The notes under the pieces were generated by a model. The model was given only the letters and a program-made list of their open reading frames with translations. It was not told the DNA's origin and made no database searches. From NCBI RefSeq assembly GCF_001431045.1, contig NZ_BCLE01000042.1, positions 1 through 57,255 on the forward strand: a stretch of DNA of 57,255 nt, read 5' to 3'. Shown here piece after piece: positions 19,292 through 29,367 of this stretch. How positions within the stretch are numbered: the first letter of the stretch is position 1; each line of letters begins with the position of its first letter. This DNA comes from Streptococcus orisasini. GTDB lineage: Bacteria; Bacillota; Bacilli; Lactobacillales; Streptococcaceae. Position numbers and translations under genes: made by a program.

Positions 19292-19783
19292 ATGTCAAAT
19301 AAACCATGGGAAGAAAAGGTAACAGAAGTTGATACTGATAATAAAGAATTAACAAGAAAGTCAAAAGATAATAATGTTGTCAGTACACCAATTTTAACAA
19401 TTTTACTGAGCCTTTTTTTCTTGATTATTATTGGTATTTTATTTTTTGTGCTTTACACTTCTAATGGTGGTAGTGATGAAAAAGCAGCAACTTCAGGTTT
19501 TTACGGTTCTTCTAAAAGTGTAAAAAAGTCCAAAGAAAAAGTCAGCCAGTCTTCCAAGTCCTCTACAGCTGAAGCAGAGACAACGGAAGCAGCAACTACT
19601 CAGGCAGAAACCACAGTTTCTTCTGACGGAAAAGATACAATCACTGTTCAAGGTGGTGAAGGTGCAGCTGCCATTGCTGCGCGTGCAGGAATTTCTGTTG
19701 AGAAACTTTATGAATTAAATCCGGATCACATGACTCAGGGATACTGGTATGCCAATCCTGGAGATAATGTAAAAATTAAATAA
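19292..19783 (+). CDS. LysM-domain membrane protein
   Basis: About 163 residues. The ATG at 19292 behind AAGGGGGAAATC is better than the in-frame TTG at 19268. A basic/acidic cytoplasmic head is followed by one membrane helix (about 32-58), a Ser/Thr/Glu-rich linker and a C-terminal LysM domain (about 115-163; [26 protein letters not shown]). It is probably anchored with LysM facing the peptidoglycan. It precedes cmk by 10 nt, a conserved streptococcal pairing. Confidence 0.83.
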   Translation: MSNKPWEEKVTEVDTDNKELTRKSKDNNVVSTPILTILLSLFFLIIIGILFFVLYTSNGGSDEKAATSGFYGSSKSVKKSKEKVSQSSKSSTAEAETTEAATTQAETTVSSDGKDTITVQGGEGAAAIAARAGISVEKLYELNPDHMTQGYWYANPGDNVKIK

Positions 19784-19793
19784 GAGGGATTGT

Positions 19794-20474
19794 ATGACAG
19801 GAATTAAAATTGCTATTGACGGCCCTGCTTCAAGCGGAAAGAGCACGGTTGCTAAAATCATCGCTAAGGATTTAGATTATACTTATTTAGATACAGGAGC
19901 CATGTATCGCTCAGCGACTTATCTGGCTCTTCAAAACGATGTTTCTTTAACAGATGAGCAGACTATTGTTAAACTTTTACAGGACTATCCAATTAGTTTT
20001 GGCCGCCGTGAAGATGGACAGCAGCTGGTTTTTGTAGGAGATGTTGATGTCAGTTTGCCGATTCGGGAAAATGAAGTGACCAACAATGTTTCTACCGTAT
20101 CTGCCCTACCCATGGTGCGTGAAACCTTGGTTGCACTTCAGCGTCAGATTGCCAGTCAAGGCGGTATTGTCATGGATGGTCGGGATATTGGAACTGTTGT
20201 GCTGCCAGATGCTGAATTGAAAATCTTCTTGGTGGCTTCTGTTGAAGAACGGGCAGAACGCCGTTATAAAGAGAATCTTGAAAAGGGAATCAAGACTGAT
20301 TTTGATAAACTTAAAAGAGAAATTTCAGCGCGTGACTATAAGGACAGTCATCGAAAGGTTTCTCCTCTTAAGGCAGCTGAGGATGCAATTACCTTTGACA
20401 CAACAGGTGTGACAATTGAGGGTGTTGTGCAATTTATTGAAGAAAAAGCAAAGAAAATTATTGACAGTCATTAA
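19794..20474 (+). CDS. cmk: Cytidylate kinase
   Basis: A 226-residue (d)CMP kinase of pyrimidine nucleotide recycling. The P-loop [14 protein letters not shown] lies at residues 7-20; LDTGAMYRS near 35, [14 protein letters not shown] near 130 and [16 protein letters not shown] near 182 are family motifs. Its stop region contains the -35 of the infC promoter. Confidence 0.96.
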   Translation: MTGIKIAIDGPASSGKSTVAKIIAKDLDYTYLDTGAMYRSATYLALQNDVSLTDEQTIVKLLQDYPISFGRREDGQQLVFVGDVDVSLPIRENEVTNNVSTVSALPMVRETLVALQRQIASQGGIVMDGRDIGTVVLPDAELKIFLVASVEERAERRYKENLEKGIKTDFDKLKREISARDYKDSHRKVSPLKAAEDAITFDTTGVTIEGVVQFIEEKAKKIIDSH

Positions 20475-20489
20475 TTGACATGTTATACT
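20461..20489 (+). promoter_or_regulatory. infC-rpmI-rplT promoter
   Basis: TTGACA at 20461-20466 (inside the last cmk codons), a 17-nt spacer and TATACT at 20484-20489, close to consensus. Confidence 0.8.
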
Positions 20490-20495
20490 ATTTGA

Positions 20496-20651
20496 CAATG
20501 AGAAAAGCAGAAGTGAGAACTTCTCGCCTTGCGACTAAGGTTGTCTGGCCCAACATGTCAAAATTCCTTATATAAGGAAAGTTATGTGTGCGGGCTTGAA
20601 ATGTCAAGTCCGCTTTCGTTTTTCTCGAAAAAATACAAAGGGGTGAAGAAG
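20496..20651 (+). promoter_or_regulatory. infC operon leader with attenuator-like hairpin
   Basis: About 155 nt of leader RNA. Three structures are visible: AGAAGT/ACTTCT (20509-20524), the palindrome TTCCTTATATAAGGAA (20564-20579), and a 10-bp hairpin GCGGGCTTGA/TCAAGTCCGC (20590-20613) followed by TTTCGTTTTT, which looks like an intrinsic terminator. In Firmicutes this operon is autoregulated by L20 through its leader, so the position and form fit an L20-controlled attenuator. Binding is inferred. Confidence 0.7.
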
Positions 20652-21173
20652 ATAGCTAAAAAAGATTTGTTCATTAATGATGAAATTCGTGTCCGCGAAG
20701 TTCGTCTTATTGGCCTTGATGGCGAACAATTAGGAATTAAACCACTGGCAGAAGCGCAGTCTATTGCTGATGATGCTAATGTTGATTTGGTTTTAATTCA
20801 GCCGCAGGCTACACCACCTGTTGCTCGTATCATGGACTATGGTAAGTTCAAATTTGAGTATCAAAAGAAACAAAAAGAACAACGCAAAAAACAAAGTGTT
20901 GTTACCGTTAAAGAAGTCCGTCTCAGTCCTGTTATTGATAAAGGAGACTTTGAAACGAAACTTCGCAACGGCCGCAAATTCCTGCAAAAAGGGAATAAGG
21001 TGAAGGTTTCAATTCGTTTTAGAGGACGTATGATTACTCATAAGGAAATTGGAGCAAAGGTGTTAGCTGATTTTGCTGAAGCAACGCAGGATATTGCGAT
21101 TATTGAGCAAAGAGCTAAAATGGATGGTCGTCAGATGTTTATGCAGCTTGCACCGATTCCAGACAAAAAATAA
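20652..21173 (+). CDS. infC: Translation initiation factor IF-3
   Basis: About 173 residues. IF-3 binds the 30S subunit and proofreads start-codon choice. Sequence is full length: [16 protein letters not shown] at the N-terminus, [15 protein letters not shown] near 65 and [15 protein letters not shown] near 90. Start choice is unusual. AAAGGGG at 20637-20643 lies 8 nt before an ATA at 20652, whereas the GTG at 20643 overlaps that Shine-Dalgarno. The ATA aligns with the AUU start of Bacillus infC. Rare starts are known in infC and let IF-3 limit its own synthesis. If GTG is used the protein gains three residues. Confidence 0.93.
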   Translation: MAKKDLFINDEIRVREVRLIGLDGEQLGIKPLAEAQSIADDANVDLVLIQPQATPPVARIMDYGKFKFEYQKKQKEQRKKQSVVTVKEVRLSPVIDKGDFETKLRNGRKFLQKGNKVKVSIRFRGRMITHKEIGAKVLADFAEATQDIAIIEQRAKMDGRQMFMQLAPIPDKK

Positions 21174-21207
21174 AGTCGATAAAATAGTAAAGTAGGAGAA
21201 TATTAAA

Positions 21208-21408
21208 ATGCCAAAACAAAAAACACACCGCGCATCAGCTAAACGTTTTAAACGTACAGGTTCAGGTAGATTGAAACGCTTCCGCGCTTATACATCTCAC
21301 CGTTTCCATGGTAAAACTAAGAAACAGCGTCGTCATCTTCGTAAAGCATCAATGGTGCATTCAGGAGATTTCAAACGCATCAAATCAATGCTTACTCGTA
21401 TGAAATAA
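21208..21408 (+). CDS. rpmI: 50S ribosomal protein L35
   Basis: A 66-residue, very basic ribosomal protein. The N-terminus [19 protein letters not shown] and the closing KSMLTRMK are typical. Second gene of infC-rpmI-rplT, with ribosome site AGGAGA. Confidence 0.97.
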   Translation: MPKQKTHRASAKRFKRTGSGRLKRFRAYTSHRFHGKTKKQRRHLRKASMVHSGDFKRIKSMLTRMK

Positions 21409-21453
21409 GAGCAGCTTAGAAAAAATTAGAAAGAACTATTGGAGGATCAATAA

Positions 21454-21813
21454 ATGGCTCGTGTTAAAGGTGGAGTTGTTTCACGCAAACGTCGTAAACG
21501 TATTTTAAAATTAGCTAAAGGTTACTATGGTGCAAAGCATATCTTGTTCCGTACTGCAAAAGAACAAGTGATGAATTCATACTACTATGCTTATCGTGAC
21601 CGCCGTCAAAAGAAACGTGACTTCCGTAAATTATGGATCACTCGTATCAATGCGGCAGCTCGTATGAATGGACTTTCATACTCACAATTAATGCATGGTT
21701 TGAAATTAGCTGAAGTTGAAGTTAACCGCAAAATGCTTGCTGACTTAGCTGTTAATGATGCAGCAGCTTTCACAGCTCTTGCAGATGCAGCTAAAGAAAA
21801 GCTAGGTAAATAA
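21454..21813 (+). CDS. rplT: 50S ribosomal protein L20
   Basis: A 119-residue basic protein needed early in 50S assembly and the usual autoregulator of this operon through the infC leader. [20 protein letters not shown] and the [16 protein letters not shown] segment near 60 identify it. It follows GGAGG and ends just before a terminator. Confidence 0.97.
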   Translation: MARVKGGVVSRKRRKRILKLAKGYYGAKHILFRTAKEQVMNSYYYAYRDRRQKKRDFRKLWITRINAAARMNGLSYSQLMHGLKLAEVEVNRKMLADLAVNDAAAFTALADAAKEKLGK

Positions 21814-21817
21814 GATA

Positions 21818-21863
21818 TTAAAAGTGGGATGGCAAGTTAATAGCTTTGTCCCACTTTTTTTAT
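21818..21863 (+). terminator. rplT terminator
   Basis: AAAGTGGGA (21821-21829) pairs with TCCCACTTT (21849-21857), followed by a T run. The next 130 bases show no gene. Confidence 0.8.
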
Positions 21864-22000
21864 TATTCAGAAGTGATAATGCATAGGGAGGCCGGTCAGC
21901 GATTATAAGGAATCTGACAGGCATAATTAGACAGCACAGATGAAATACTATTTTGAGGTGAAAGTGTTTGTCTAGTTGAGTGGCTGCTTTCGTCGATATT

Positions 22001-22044
22001 AAAAAGGACTGGAAAGAGTTCATGGCTCTTTTTCAGTCCTTTTT
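22001..22044. terminator. Bidirectional terminator at the 3' end of the LTA synthase gene
   Basis: AAAAAGGACTG pairs with CAGTCCTTTTT, and inside it AAAGAG pairs with CTCTTT. It sits 4 bp past the minus-strand stop codon. Confidence 0.8.
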
Positions 22045-22047
22045 GAG

Positions 22048-24207
22048 TTATTCTTTCGAACCTGTATCTGCTGTTGCTGAGGATTGCTTGGCTTCCTCAG
22101 GATGCAGTTCTTTATAGCTTGGTGCTTTATACAAATCTTGGGTCGATTTATTGCCATTTTTGCTATAGAGACTGGTTGAATTGTCACCTAGTTTCTTTTC
22201 GATTTTCTTTAAAGAAGCTAAGGTATCCTTTTTATATGATATAGAATTAATATCAATTGGCTTTAGACCGCTGTCTTTATCAAAGCGCAGCAAATCACCT
22301 GTTTGAATTTCGTCACTCATATTAAGCTGTTTGTCAGCCGCATCACGGAGCTCCTTAAGCTTAGCAGTTGTTGTTTCATCAGGATTGGTGATTTCAACAC
22401 CTGTTTTAGTATCATAGACACGTCCGCTGTAACTGGTGTAATTTGGCGTAATGTAGTTGCCTTCAGAGCGAAAGGCTACTAACTGTTTATTGGCTGGAGA
22501 CAGCAAATCCTGTCCTAACTCGACATAATTTTTACTATCAAGACCTAATAAATGAAGCAAGGTAGGAAGAGAATCCACTTCCCCGCCGTAAGTATTGCTA
22601 ATAAATCCCTTGTCTGTTCCAGGGACATGAATCATGTAAGGAACACGCTGTAGCATGGCGTTGTTATATTCTGTCCAAGTCTGCGGATCTTTACCTAAGA
22701 GCGGTGCAAGATCAGTATTTCTTGAATTGGCAATTCCGTAATGGTCACCATAGAGAACAATAATTGAATTTTTATATAAACCAGATGCTTTCAAATAATC
22801 GAAGAAGCTTTTAACAGCAGAGTCTAGGTAATTAGCGGTAGCAAAATAACCGTTAATAGTTTCGTCATCTGTTTTAGCCAGAGGAAAACCTTTATCATCT
22901 CCAGCTAAACTTTGGTAAGGATAGTGGTTAGATACTGTGATAAACTTGGTATAAAAAGGCTGCTGTAGATGTTCTAGATATTTGATAGAGTCTGAAAACA
23001 TGACTTTATCATTAAGGCCGTACTGGAAGGAATTATCCTTGGTCATTTTCGACATATAGGATTGGTCGAAGAAATGCTGGTAGCCTAACTGCTTATAAGC
23101 ATTATTGCGGTTCCAGAAGGTTCCGATATTACCATGGAAAACGGCACTGCTGTAATTATTGGTATCATTGAGAATGTGTGGAGCAGCCTGCTGTGTGTTG
23201 TCCCCACCGTATTGAACGAAGAAGGAGCCTTGATTGAGGCCAAAAAGCGAAGTTTCCATAAGTGTTTCAGCATCAGAAGTCTTTCCTGCTTTAACCTGAT
23301 GGAAGAAATTTGCAAAAGAAAAAGTTTCTTTAGAATGGTAAAGAGAGTTGAGGAAAGGAGTAACAACATATTCTTTGCCATCAATGTTGAGTTTGTAGTC
23401 AATTAAAAATTGCTGGAAGCTCTCTAAATGGAGAATAATAACATTTTTTCCTTTAGCGATGCCATAGTATTTAGGATTGGGAGCAGCATAGTGTTCTTGG
23501 ACATATTTCTTAACGGTTCCCAATTCATCAGCAGTTGCTTCAGAGCGTACTTTTTGTGTTTGATAAGTCTGATTGGCGCTGTAAGCACTGAAAGCTGGCA
23601 GCCCCAAGGCGCGGACAATATAGACATTGGAAAATCCACGAGTCAATAATTCAGGTCGGTCAATTTCTGCCATGAAAAGATTGATGGAAAAAAGAAGTCC
23701 AGATAAAGCTGAGACGGCAAAGCTGGCTCTCTTGTTAAAGGGTCTTGGGTCAACTGAAATTTTTTTGAGTGAAAAAAGTGTGATGAAAATAATGTAATCT
23801 AGGATATAGATAGCATCCCAAGGCCTTAATAAATTCAGTGCAGAAGCCCCTAATCCTGCAGATGTCTTACTGCTGGCAAGTGCTGCACTGACCGTGATGA
23901 AATCTGAAAATTCTCTGAAATAAATCGAATTTGCAAATAAAAGAATATTGAGTACAGTGTAAATAACAACGGTAACAATATAAAAAGCACGGGTATTTTT
24001 TATATAAAGTCCTAAACCTAATAGCAGCAAAGTTATTGGAATAGGGTTTATTAAGGTTAGAAGAAATTGGTAAGAATTTCCAACATCCAAACTAAAATCA
24101 ATGTTATAGGCCCAGAGTGTCTTGAGCCAATAGATTAATACGAGCGTCAAAATAAATCCTAAACGCGTATTAATAACGCTCAGGAGAAATTTAACTATTT
24201 TTTTCAT
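22048..24207 (-). CDS. ltaS: Lipoteichoic acid synthase
   Basis: A 719-residue LtaS-type enzyme that polymerises glycerol phosphate from phosphatidylglycerol onto lipoteichoic acid, outside the membrane. Five N-terminal membrane helices (about residues 1-185) precede an extracellular sulfatase-like domain (about 245-620). The nucleophile region GKTSDAETLMETSLFG (Thr near 310) and the metal site LYGDHYGIAN near 490 are present. The tail beyond 640 is Ser/Lys-rich. It is monocistronic, divergent from the methyltransferase, and ends in a terminator. Confidence 0.93.
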   Translation of the reverse strand: MKKIVKFLLSVINTRLGFILTLVLIYWLKTLWAYNIDFSLDVGNSYQFLLTLINPIPITLLLLGLGLYIKNTRAFYIVTVVIYTVLNILLFANSIYFREFSDFITVSAALASSKTSAGLGASALNLLRPWDAIYILDYIIFITLFSLKKISVDPRPFNKRASFAVSALSGLLFSINLFMAEIDRPELLTRGFSNVYIVRALGLPAFSAYSANQTYQTQKVRSEATADELGTVKKYVQEHYAAPNPKYYGIAKGKNVIILHLESFQQFLIDYKLNIDGKEYVVTPFLNSLYHSKETFSFANFFHQVKAGKTSDAETLMETSLFGLNQGSFFVQYGGDNTQQAAPHILNDTNNYSSAVFHGNIGTFWNRNNAYKQLGYQHFFDQSYMSKMTKDNSFQYGLNDKVMFSDSIKYLEHLQQPFYTKFITVSNHYPYQSLAGDDKGFPLAKTDDETINGYFATANYLDSAVKSFFDYLKASGLYKNSIIVLYGDHYGIANSRNTDLAPLLGKDPQTWTEYNNAMLQRVPYMIHVPGTDKGFISNTYGGEVDSLPTLLHLLGLDSKNYVELGQDLLSPANKQLVAFRSEGNYITPNYTSYSGRVYDTKTGVEITNPDETTTAKLKELRDAADKQLNMSDEIQTGDLLRFDKDSGLKPIDINSISYKKDTLASLKKIEKKLGDNSTSLYSKNGNKSTQDLYKAPSYKELHPEEAKQSSATADTGSKE

Positions 24208-24338
24208 TATACTGATTTCCTTATTGTTTTAAAGATAAAAGCTTATTATTTGATTATAACATAATTTTATTTTTGGCATATAGAAGAAATGTTTTTTTAA
24301 GGAAGAAAATTTCTTAATTTTTTGTTATAATTATTGTT

Positions 24339-25496
24339 ATGAATAGACTTACGGTGGGTTCTTCAGCGGAAAAAAAACTTAAGCGGGGAATTCAGTTATT
24401 AGGCAGCAAAGATTTTCCGAATATAAAGTTGAATGACCAACCGGTTTACTTGTTTTCTCAGGCGGGCAGTTTTTTGGGAACAGCCTATCTGTCTAAACAA
24501 AACAAAGGGGTTGGCTGGTTAGTGTCAACCAAAAAGGTGGCACTGGATCAGGCTTATTTTGCCGAAGTATTTCAAAGGGCTAAGAGAAGACGGGAGACTC
24601 TGGCAAATTCAGATGTAACGACAGCCTATCGTCTTTTCAATCAGGATGGAGATTATTTTGGTGGCATGACTGTTGACCGCTATGGTCAGTTTGTTCTCTT
24701 TTCTTGGTATAATGCTTTTGTTTACCAGTTGAGAGATCAGATTACAGCTGCTTTTCGCCAGATTTATCCCGAATTTTTGGGGGCCTATGAAAAAATTCGC
24801 TTTAAAGGTCCTGACTACGAATCGGCTCATTTGTACGGAGAAGAAGCCCCCGAGCATTTTATTGTTACAGAAAATGGTGTGTCTTACAGTGTTTTCTTAA
24901 ATGATGGCTTGATGACAGGTATTTTTTTGGATCAGCGTCAAGTGCGTAACAGCTTGATTAATGGCTTAGTTGCTGGGAAAAGAGTTTTAAATTTATTCTC
25001 CTACACAGCTGCGTTTTCTGTTGCAGCTGCTATGGGCGGGGCTCTTGAGACAACATCAGTGGATTTGGCTAAGCGTTCTAAAGAGCTTTCTTTAGCTCAC
25101 TTTCAGGCCAATCATTTGGATGTGGCACAACATCGGCTGGTTGTTATGGATGTTTTTGATTATTTTAAATATGCTAAACGCCATCAGCTGACCTTTGACG
25201 TTCTGATTATTGATCCGCCAAGTTTTGCGAGAAACAAGAAAGCAACTTTTTCTGTTATGAAAGACTATCATAAGTTAATTAGTCAGGGGCTGGAGATTTT
25301 GGCTGAGAATGGTCTAATTATCGCATCAATAAATGCTTCCAATATGACTGTGGCTCAGTTTAAAAAACAAATTAAAAAAGGTTTTGGGAAACAAAAACAT
25401 GCTTATCTTGATTTGCAGCAGTTACCTAGTGATTTTGCTGTCAATGAAAAAGATGAAAGCAGCAATTATTTAAAAGTATTTACAATAAAGGTTTAA
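24339..25496 (+). CDS. Class I SAM-dependent rRNA methyltransferase, RlmI-like
   Basis: A 385-residue protein with an N-terminal PUA-like RNA-binding domain (about 1-70) and a Rossmann methyltransferase (about 170-385). Motif I is VLNLFSYTAAFSVAAAMGG near 215, and the catalytic-type motif IIDPPSFARNK near 285 matches the RlmI/RlmK family of 23S rRNA cytosine/guanine methylases. The exact target base is not determined. It starts 7 nt before... aroD follows its stop by 6 nt, so it may be co-transcribed with the aro operon. Confidence 0.85.
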   Translation: MNRLTVGSSAEKKLKRGIQLLGSKDFPNIKLNDQPVYLFSQAGSFLGTAYLSKQNKGVGWLVSTKKVALDQAYFAEVFQRAKRRRETLANSDVTTAYRLFNQDGDYFGGMTVDRYGQFVLFSWYNAFVYQLRDQITAAFRQIYPEFLGAYEKIRFKGPDYESAHLYGEEAPEHFIVTENGVSYSVFLNDGLMTGIFLDQRQVRNSLINGLVAGKRVLNLFSYTAAFSVAAAMGGALETTSVDLAKRSKELSLAHFQANHLDVAQHRLVVMDVFDYFKYAKRHQLTFDVLIIDPPSFARNKKATFSVMKDYHKLISQGLEILAENGLIIASINASNMTVAQFKKQIKKGFGKQKHAYLDLQQLPSDFAVNEKDESSNYLKVFTIKV

Positions 25497-25502
25497 TTAT
25501 TT

Positions 25503-26180
25503 ATGAAAATAGTAGTTCCTGTTATGCCTCAGAATATCGATGAGGTTAACCAGCTTGATTTAGCAAAAATTAGTAACGCTGACATTATTGAATGGCGGGC
25601 AGATTATTTGGCTAAGGATGATATTTTGACAGTAGCTCCGGCTATTTTTGAAAAATTTGCGGGGCGTGAAGTCATTTTTACCCTACGCACAGAAAAAGAG
25701 GGCGGCAATATTTCGCTGACCAGCGAGGAATATCTAACGATTATTCGTGATATTGCCAATCTCTATCAGCCGGATTATATTGATTTCGAATATTTCTCTT
25801 ATCGTGAAGTTTTGAAAGAAATGTATGATTTTTCTAATTTAGTGCTGTCCTATCATAATTTTAAAGAGACCCCTGAAAATCTGATGGAGGTATTTTCGGA
25901 ACTGACAGCTCTGGCACCGCGTGTGGTGAAGATAGCTGTCATGCCGCAAAATGAGCAGGATGTGCTCGATTTGATGAATTATACGAGAGGTTTCAAGACC
26001 TTGAATCCTGAGCAGGAATATGTGACCATGTCCATGTCTAAGTTAGGACAGATATCACGTTTATCAGGTGATTTAACAGGCAGCTCGTGGACTTTTGCTA
26101 GTTTGGAGCAAGAAAGTGCTCCTGGGCAGATTTCACTGACAGATATGCGTAAAATTAAGGAGGTTTTAGATGCAAATTGA
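25503..26180 (+). CDS. aroD: 3-dehydroquinate dehydratase, type I
   Basis: A 225-residue type I dehydroquinase (3-dehydroquinate to 3-dehydroshikimate), step three of the shikimate pathway. It has the Schiff-base Lys (K143 in VVKIAVMP) and the catalytic His (H118 in LSYHNF). The short streptococcal form contrasts with the 250-residue copy at 41226. It opens the aroD-aroE-aroB-aroC-tyrA run and overlaps aroE by 11 nt. Confidence 0.95.
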   Translation: MKIVVPVMPQNIDEVNQLDLAKISNADIIEWRADYLAKDDILTVAPAIFEKFAGREVIFTLRTEKEGGNISLTSEEYLTIIRDIANLYQPDYIDFEYFSYREVLKEMYDFSNLVLSYHNFKETPENLMEVFSELTALAPRVVKIAVMPQNEQDVLDLMNYTRGFKTLNPEQEYVTMSMSKLGQISRLSGDLTGSSWTFASLEQESAPGQISLTDMRKIKEVLDAN

Positions 26181-27033
26181 CGGTCATACGCGTTTAGCAG
26201 CAGTTGTTGCAACACCCATTAAACATTCCATTTCACCTTTTATTCATAATTATGCCTTTGATAAAACAGGGGTCAATGGTGTTTATGTGGCTTGGGATAT
26301 TCCAGAGTCTGAACTTGAGGCTACTGTGGAAAATGTCAGACGTTATGATATGTTTGGCATTAACATTTCCATGCCTTACAAACAGGCTGTTATTCCTTAT
26401 CTTGATGAGATAACAGAAGCAGCTGACCTAATTGGAGCAGTCAATACGGTTGTCAATAAAGACGGCAGACTCTTAGGTTACAATACAGACGGAATGGGCT
26501 TTTTTAGAAGTTTGAGTACTTTTGCTGATTTTGATGTTAAGGACAAAGTGATGACTATTCTTGGCGGTGGCGGTGCTGCAACAGCTCTTATTGCTCAGGC
26601 TGCCATCAATGGCGCTGCAAAGATTAACATTTTTAATCAGACAGAGTTTTTAGAGGAAACCAAGGAAAAGGCTCAGCGGATTTCTGATAAAACAGGTGTT
26701 ACTCTTGAGGTCTTTCCGGTTGAAGATGTGGATTTAATTCAGGAAAAGGTCTTAGAGTCTGACTTATTTGTTAATGCTACCAGTGTTGGTATGGATGGCA
26801 AATCCATGATTATCAACGAAAACTTTGAATTCCCTGAAAATATCATGGTTGCCGATGTTATCTACCAGCCTTTTGAGACTCCGTTTCTGAAATTGGTTCG
26901 TAGCCGCGGCCTAAAGGCTGTAAATGGCTTGGGTATGCTTTTATTTCAAGCAGCAGAAGCTTTTGAGCTCTGGACAGGACAAGAAATGCCAAGTCAAGAA
27001 ATCTGGCAGGCATTAGCAGAAAAATATAAATAA
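26170..27033 (+). CDS. aroE: Shikimate dehydrogenase (biosynthetic)
   Basis: A 287-residue NADPH-dependent shikimate dehydrogenase reducing 3-dehydroshikimate. The N-terminal substrate domain has [10 protein letters not shown], the catalytic Lys in NISMPYKQ and Asp in GYNTDGMGF; the nucleotide fold has GGGGAATAL near 135. All biosynthetic AroE residues are present, unlike the second AroE at 35192. The start overlaps aroD, with AAGGAGG inside the aroD end. Confidence 0.95.
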   Translation: MQIDGHTRLAAVVATPIKHSISPFIHNYAFDKTGVNGVYVAWDIPESELEATVENVRRYDMFGINISMPYKQAVIPYLDEITEAADLIGAVNTVVNKDGRLLGYNTDGMGFFRSLSTFADFDVKDKVMTILGGGGAATALIAQAAINGAAKINIFNQTEFLEETKEKAQRISDKTGVTLEVFPVEDVDLIQEKVLESDLFVNATSVGMDGKSMIINENFEFPENIMVADVIYQPFETPFLKLVRSRGLKAVNGLGMLLFQAAEAFELWTGQEMPSQEIWQALAEKYK

Positions 27034-27050
27034 AGAATTTAGGTGTTTCT

Positions 27051-28118
27051 ATGAAATTAAATGTCAATCTTCCTCGAAATCCCTATGATATAGTTATTGA
27101 AAAGGGCAGCTTAGCTCGGGCAGGCCAATGGGTCAAAAAACTTTGGAAACCGCAAAAAATAGCCATTATTACAGATAACCGTGTTGGCGGACTCTATGCT
27201 GAAAAAGTAAAGCTTAGTCTTGAAGATGCCGGTTTTGAGGTAGTTGTCTTTGACTTTTTAGAAGGCGAAGCCAGTAAAAATTTGACAACAGCTAATAAGG
27301 CTTATGAATTCTTAGTGAAACGCGGTCTGACCAGAAGTGATGGGATTATTGCTCTGGGTGGCGGTGTTGTTGGTGATTTGGCTGGTTTTGTTGCATCGAC
27401 TTACATGCGGGGCATCCATTTTCTGCAGATTCCAACCAGCCTGACAGCTCAGGTAGATTCTTCTATCGGTGGTAAAACTGGCGTTAACACTCCCTTTGCT
27501 AAAAATATGGTGGGAACTTTTACCCAGCCTGATGGTGTTCTGATTGATCCGGATACTCTCAAGACGCTTGGTAAACGTGAGCTGATTGAAGGCATGGGCG
27601 AGGTCATCAAATACGGTTTGATTGCCGATGCAGAGTTCTGGGATAAGCTGGATGCTCTGGATGGTTCTACAGATTCTATTTTAGAGAATTCTGAAATGAT
27701 TATTTATCGTTCCTGCGATGTTAAACGCAAGGTCGTTGTTGAAGATGAGCTGGATAACGGTGTTCGGCTCTATCTCAATTTTGGCCATACGATAGGGCAT
27801 GCAATTGAACAGACTGCAGGCTATGGCAAGGTTATGCACGGTGAAGCGGTTGCTATTGGCATGGTACAAGTTTCCCGTGTTGCTGAAAAGAAGGGGCTTA
27901 TGCCTCAGGGGCTTACAGAAAAGATTGAAGCCATGTGTTCCAAGTTTGGGCTGCCGACTTCTTATGAACCATGGAATGCTGAGCCTATGTATCAAGCCTT
28001 GAAGCATGATAAAAAAGCGCGCGGTCAAATGATAAAAATGGTTATTGTTCCCCAATTAGGGCAGGCTGCTATCAATGAAATCAGTCTGGAAGAGATGAAG
28101 GAGTACTTGGAGAAGTAA
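27051..28118 (+). CDS. aroB: 3-dehydroquinate synthase
   Basis: A 355-residue enzyme forming 3-dehydroquinate from DAHP with NAD+ and a divalent metal. [16 protein letters not shown] near 102, the [14 protein letters not shown] loop near 124, and metal ligands in [10 protein letters not shown] (His near 246) and [10 protein letters not shown] (His near 263) are intact. It lies 17 nt after aroE and its stop is 1 nt before aroC. Confidence 0.97.
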   Translation: MKLNVNLPRNPYDIVIEKGSLARAGQWVKKLWKPQKIAIITDNRVGGLYAEKVKLSLEDAGFEVVVFDFLEGEASKNLTTANKAYEFLVKRGLTRSDGIIALGGGVVGDLAGFVASTYMRGIHFLQIPTSLTAQVDSSIGGKTGVNTPFAKNMVGTFTQPDGVLIDPDTLKTLGKRELIEGMGEVIKYGLIADAEFWDKLDALDGSTDSILENSEMIIYRSCDVKRKVVVEDELDNGVRLYLNFGHTIGHAIEQTAGYGKVMHGEAVAIGMVQVSRVAEKKGLMPQGLTEKIEAMCSKFGLPTSYEPWNAEPMYQALKHDKKARGQMIKMVIVPQLGQAAINEISLEEMKEYLEK

Positions 28119-28119
28119 G

Positions 28120-29286
28120 ATGAGATATTTCACAGCTGGAGAGTCGCACGGCCCTCGTCTGACAGCTATTATTGAAGGAGTGCCGGCAGGTCTTCCGCTG
28201 ACTGCCGATTATATCAATGCTGAATTAAAGCGGCGTCAAGGGGGTTATGGCCGCGGCGGCCGTATGAAAATTGAATCCGATCAGGTCGAAATCACCTCAG
28301 GTGTCCGCCATGGTTTGACCATGGGCAGCCCAATTACGCTCAATGTTACCAACCGAGACTTTAAAAATTGGACTGAGGTCATGAGTGCCGCTGATATTGA
28401 AGAGAAGAAAAAATCGATTCGCAAATTAACCAAGCCCCGTCCAGGCCATGCTGACTTGGTTGGCGGTATGAAGTATCGTTTTTCTGATCTGCGCAACAGT
28501 CTAGAACGTTCCAGTGCGCGTGAGACAACCATGCGTGTTGCAGTGGGAGCAGTGGCTAAGCGTCTTTTGGAAGAGATTGGTGTGGATGTTGCCAGTCATG
28601 TGGTCGTTTTTGGCGGTATTGAAGTAGATGTCCCTGAAAATCTAACTGTAGCTGAGATTAAAGAACGGGCCCGTCAGTCAGAGGTTTCTATTGTCAATCA
28701 GGAACGTGAGCAGGAAATCAAAGATTATATTGACCAGATAAAGAAAGAAGGCAATACCATCGGCGGTGTTATTGAAACAGTTGTCGGCGGTGTTCCGGTT
28801 GGTCTGGGTTCTTATGTTCAGTGGGATCGTAAATTAGATGCTAAAATAGCACAGGGCGTTGTTTCCATCAATGCTTTTAAGGGCGTTGAATTCGGTTTGG
28901 GCTTCAAAGATGGCTACCTCAAAGGTAGCGATGTCATGGATGAAATTGTTTGGTCCAAAGAAGATGGTTACACGCGTAAATCCAACAATCTTGGCGGTTT
29001 TGAAGGCGGTATGACCAATGGTCAGCCCATTGTTGTTCGCGGTGTCATGAAGCCAATTCCGACACTCTATAAACCTTTGATGAGCGTTGATACTGAGACG
29101 CATGAGCCTTATAAAGCCAGCGTAGAACGGTCAGATCCGACGGCTGTTCCAGCTGCTGCGGTGGTCATGGAAAGTGTGGTTGCAACAGTTTTGGCAACAG
29201 AAGTCTTAGATAAATTTTCTTCGGATAATTTAGAAGAGTTAAAGGAAGCTGTTGAACACCATCGGCAATTTGTAAAAGATTTTTAA
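28120..29286 (+). CDS. aroC: Chorismate synthase
   Basis: A 388-residue FMN-dependent chorismate synthase, last step to chorismate. The N-terminal signature [29 protein letters not shown] near 40, and the [18 protein letters not shown] signature near 132 identify it; [16 protein letters not shown] closes the active site. It starts 1 nt after aroB, so translation is coupled. Confidence 0.97.
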   Translation: MRYFTAGESHGPRLTAIIEGVPAGLPLTADYINAELKRRQGGYGRGGRMKIESDQVEITSGVRHGLTMGSPITLNVTNRDFKNWTEVMSAADIEEKKKSIRKLTKPRPGHADLVGGMKYRFSDLRNSLERSSARETTMRVAVGAVAKRLLEEIGVDVASHVVVFGGIEVDVPENLTVAEIKERARQSEVSIVNQEREQEIKDYIDQIKKEGNTIGGVIETVVGGVPVGLGSYVQWDRKLDAKIAQGVVSINAFKGVEFGLGFKDGYLKGSDVMDEIVWSKEDGYTRKSNNLGGFEGGMTNGQPIVVRGVMKPIPTLYKPLMSVDTETHEPYKASVERSDPTAVPAAAVVMESVVATVLATEVLDKFSSDNLEELKEAVEHHRQFVKDF

Positions 29287-29367
29287 AATTTTAAGAGAGT
29301 GGGCAGCAATCGTGGCAGCCTGTTTCAAATTCTCAGTAAGTAATTAGCATTGGTTTAGTTCGGGGAA

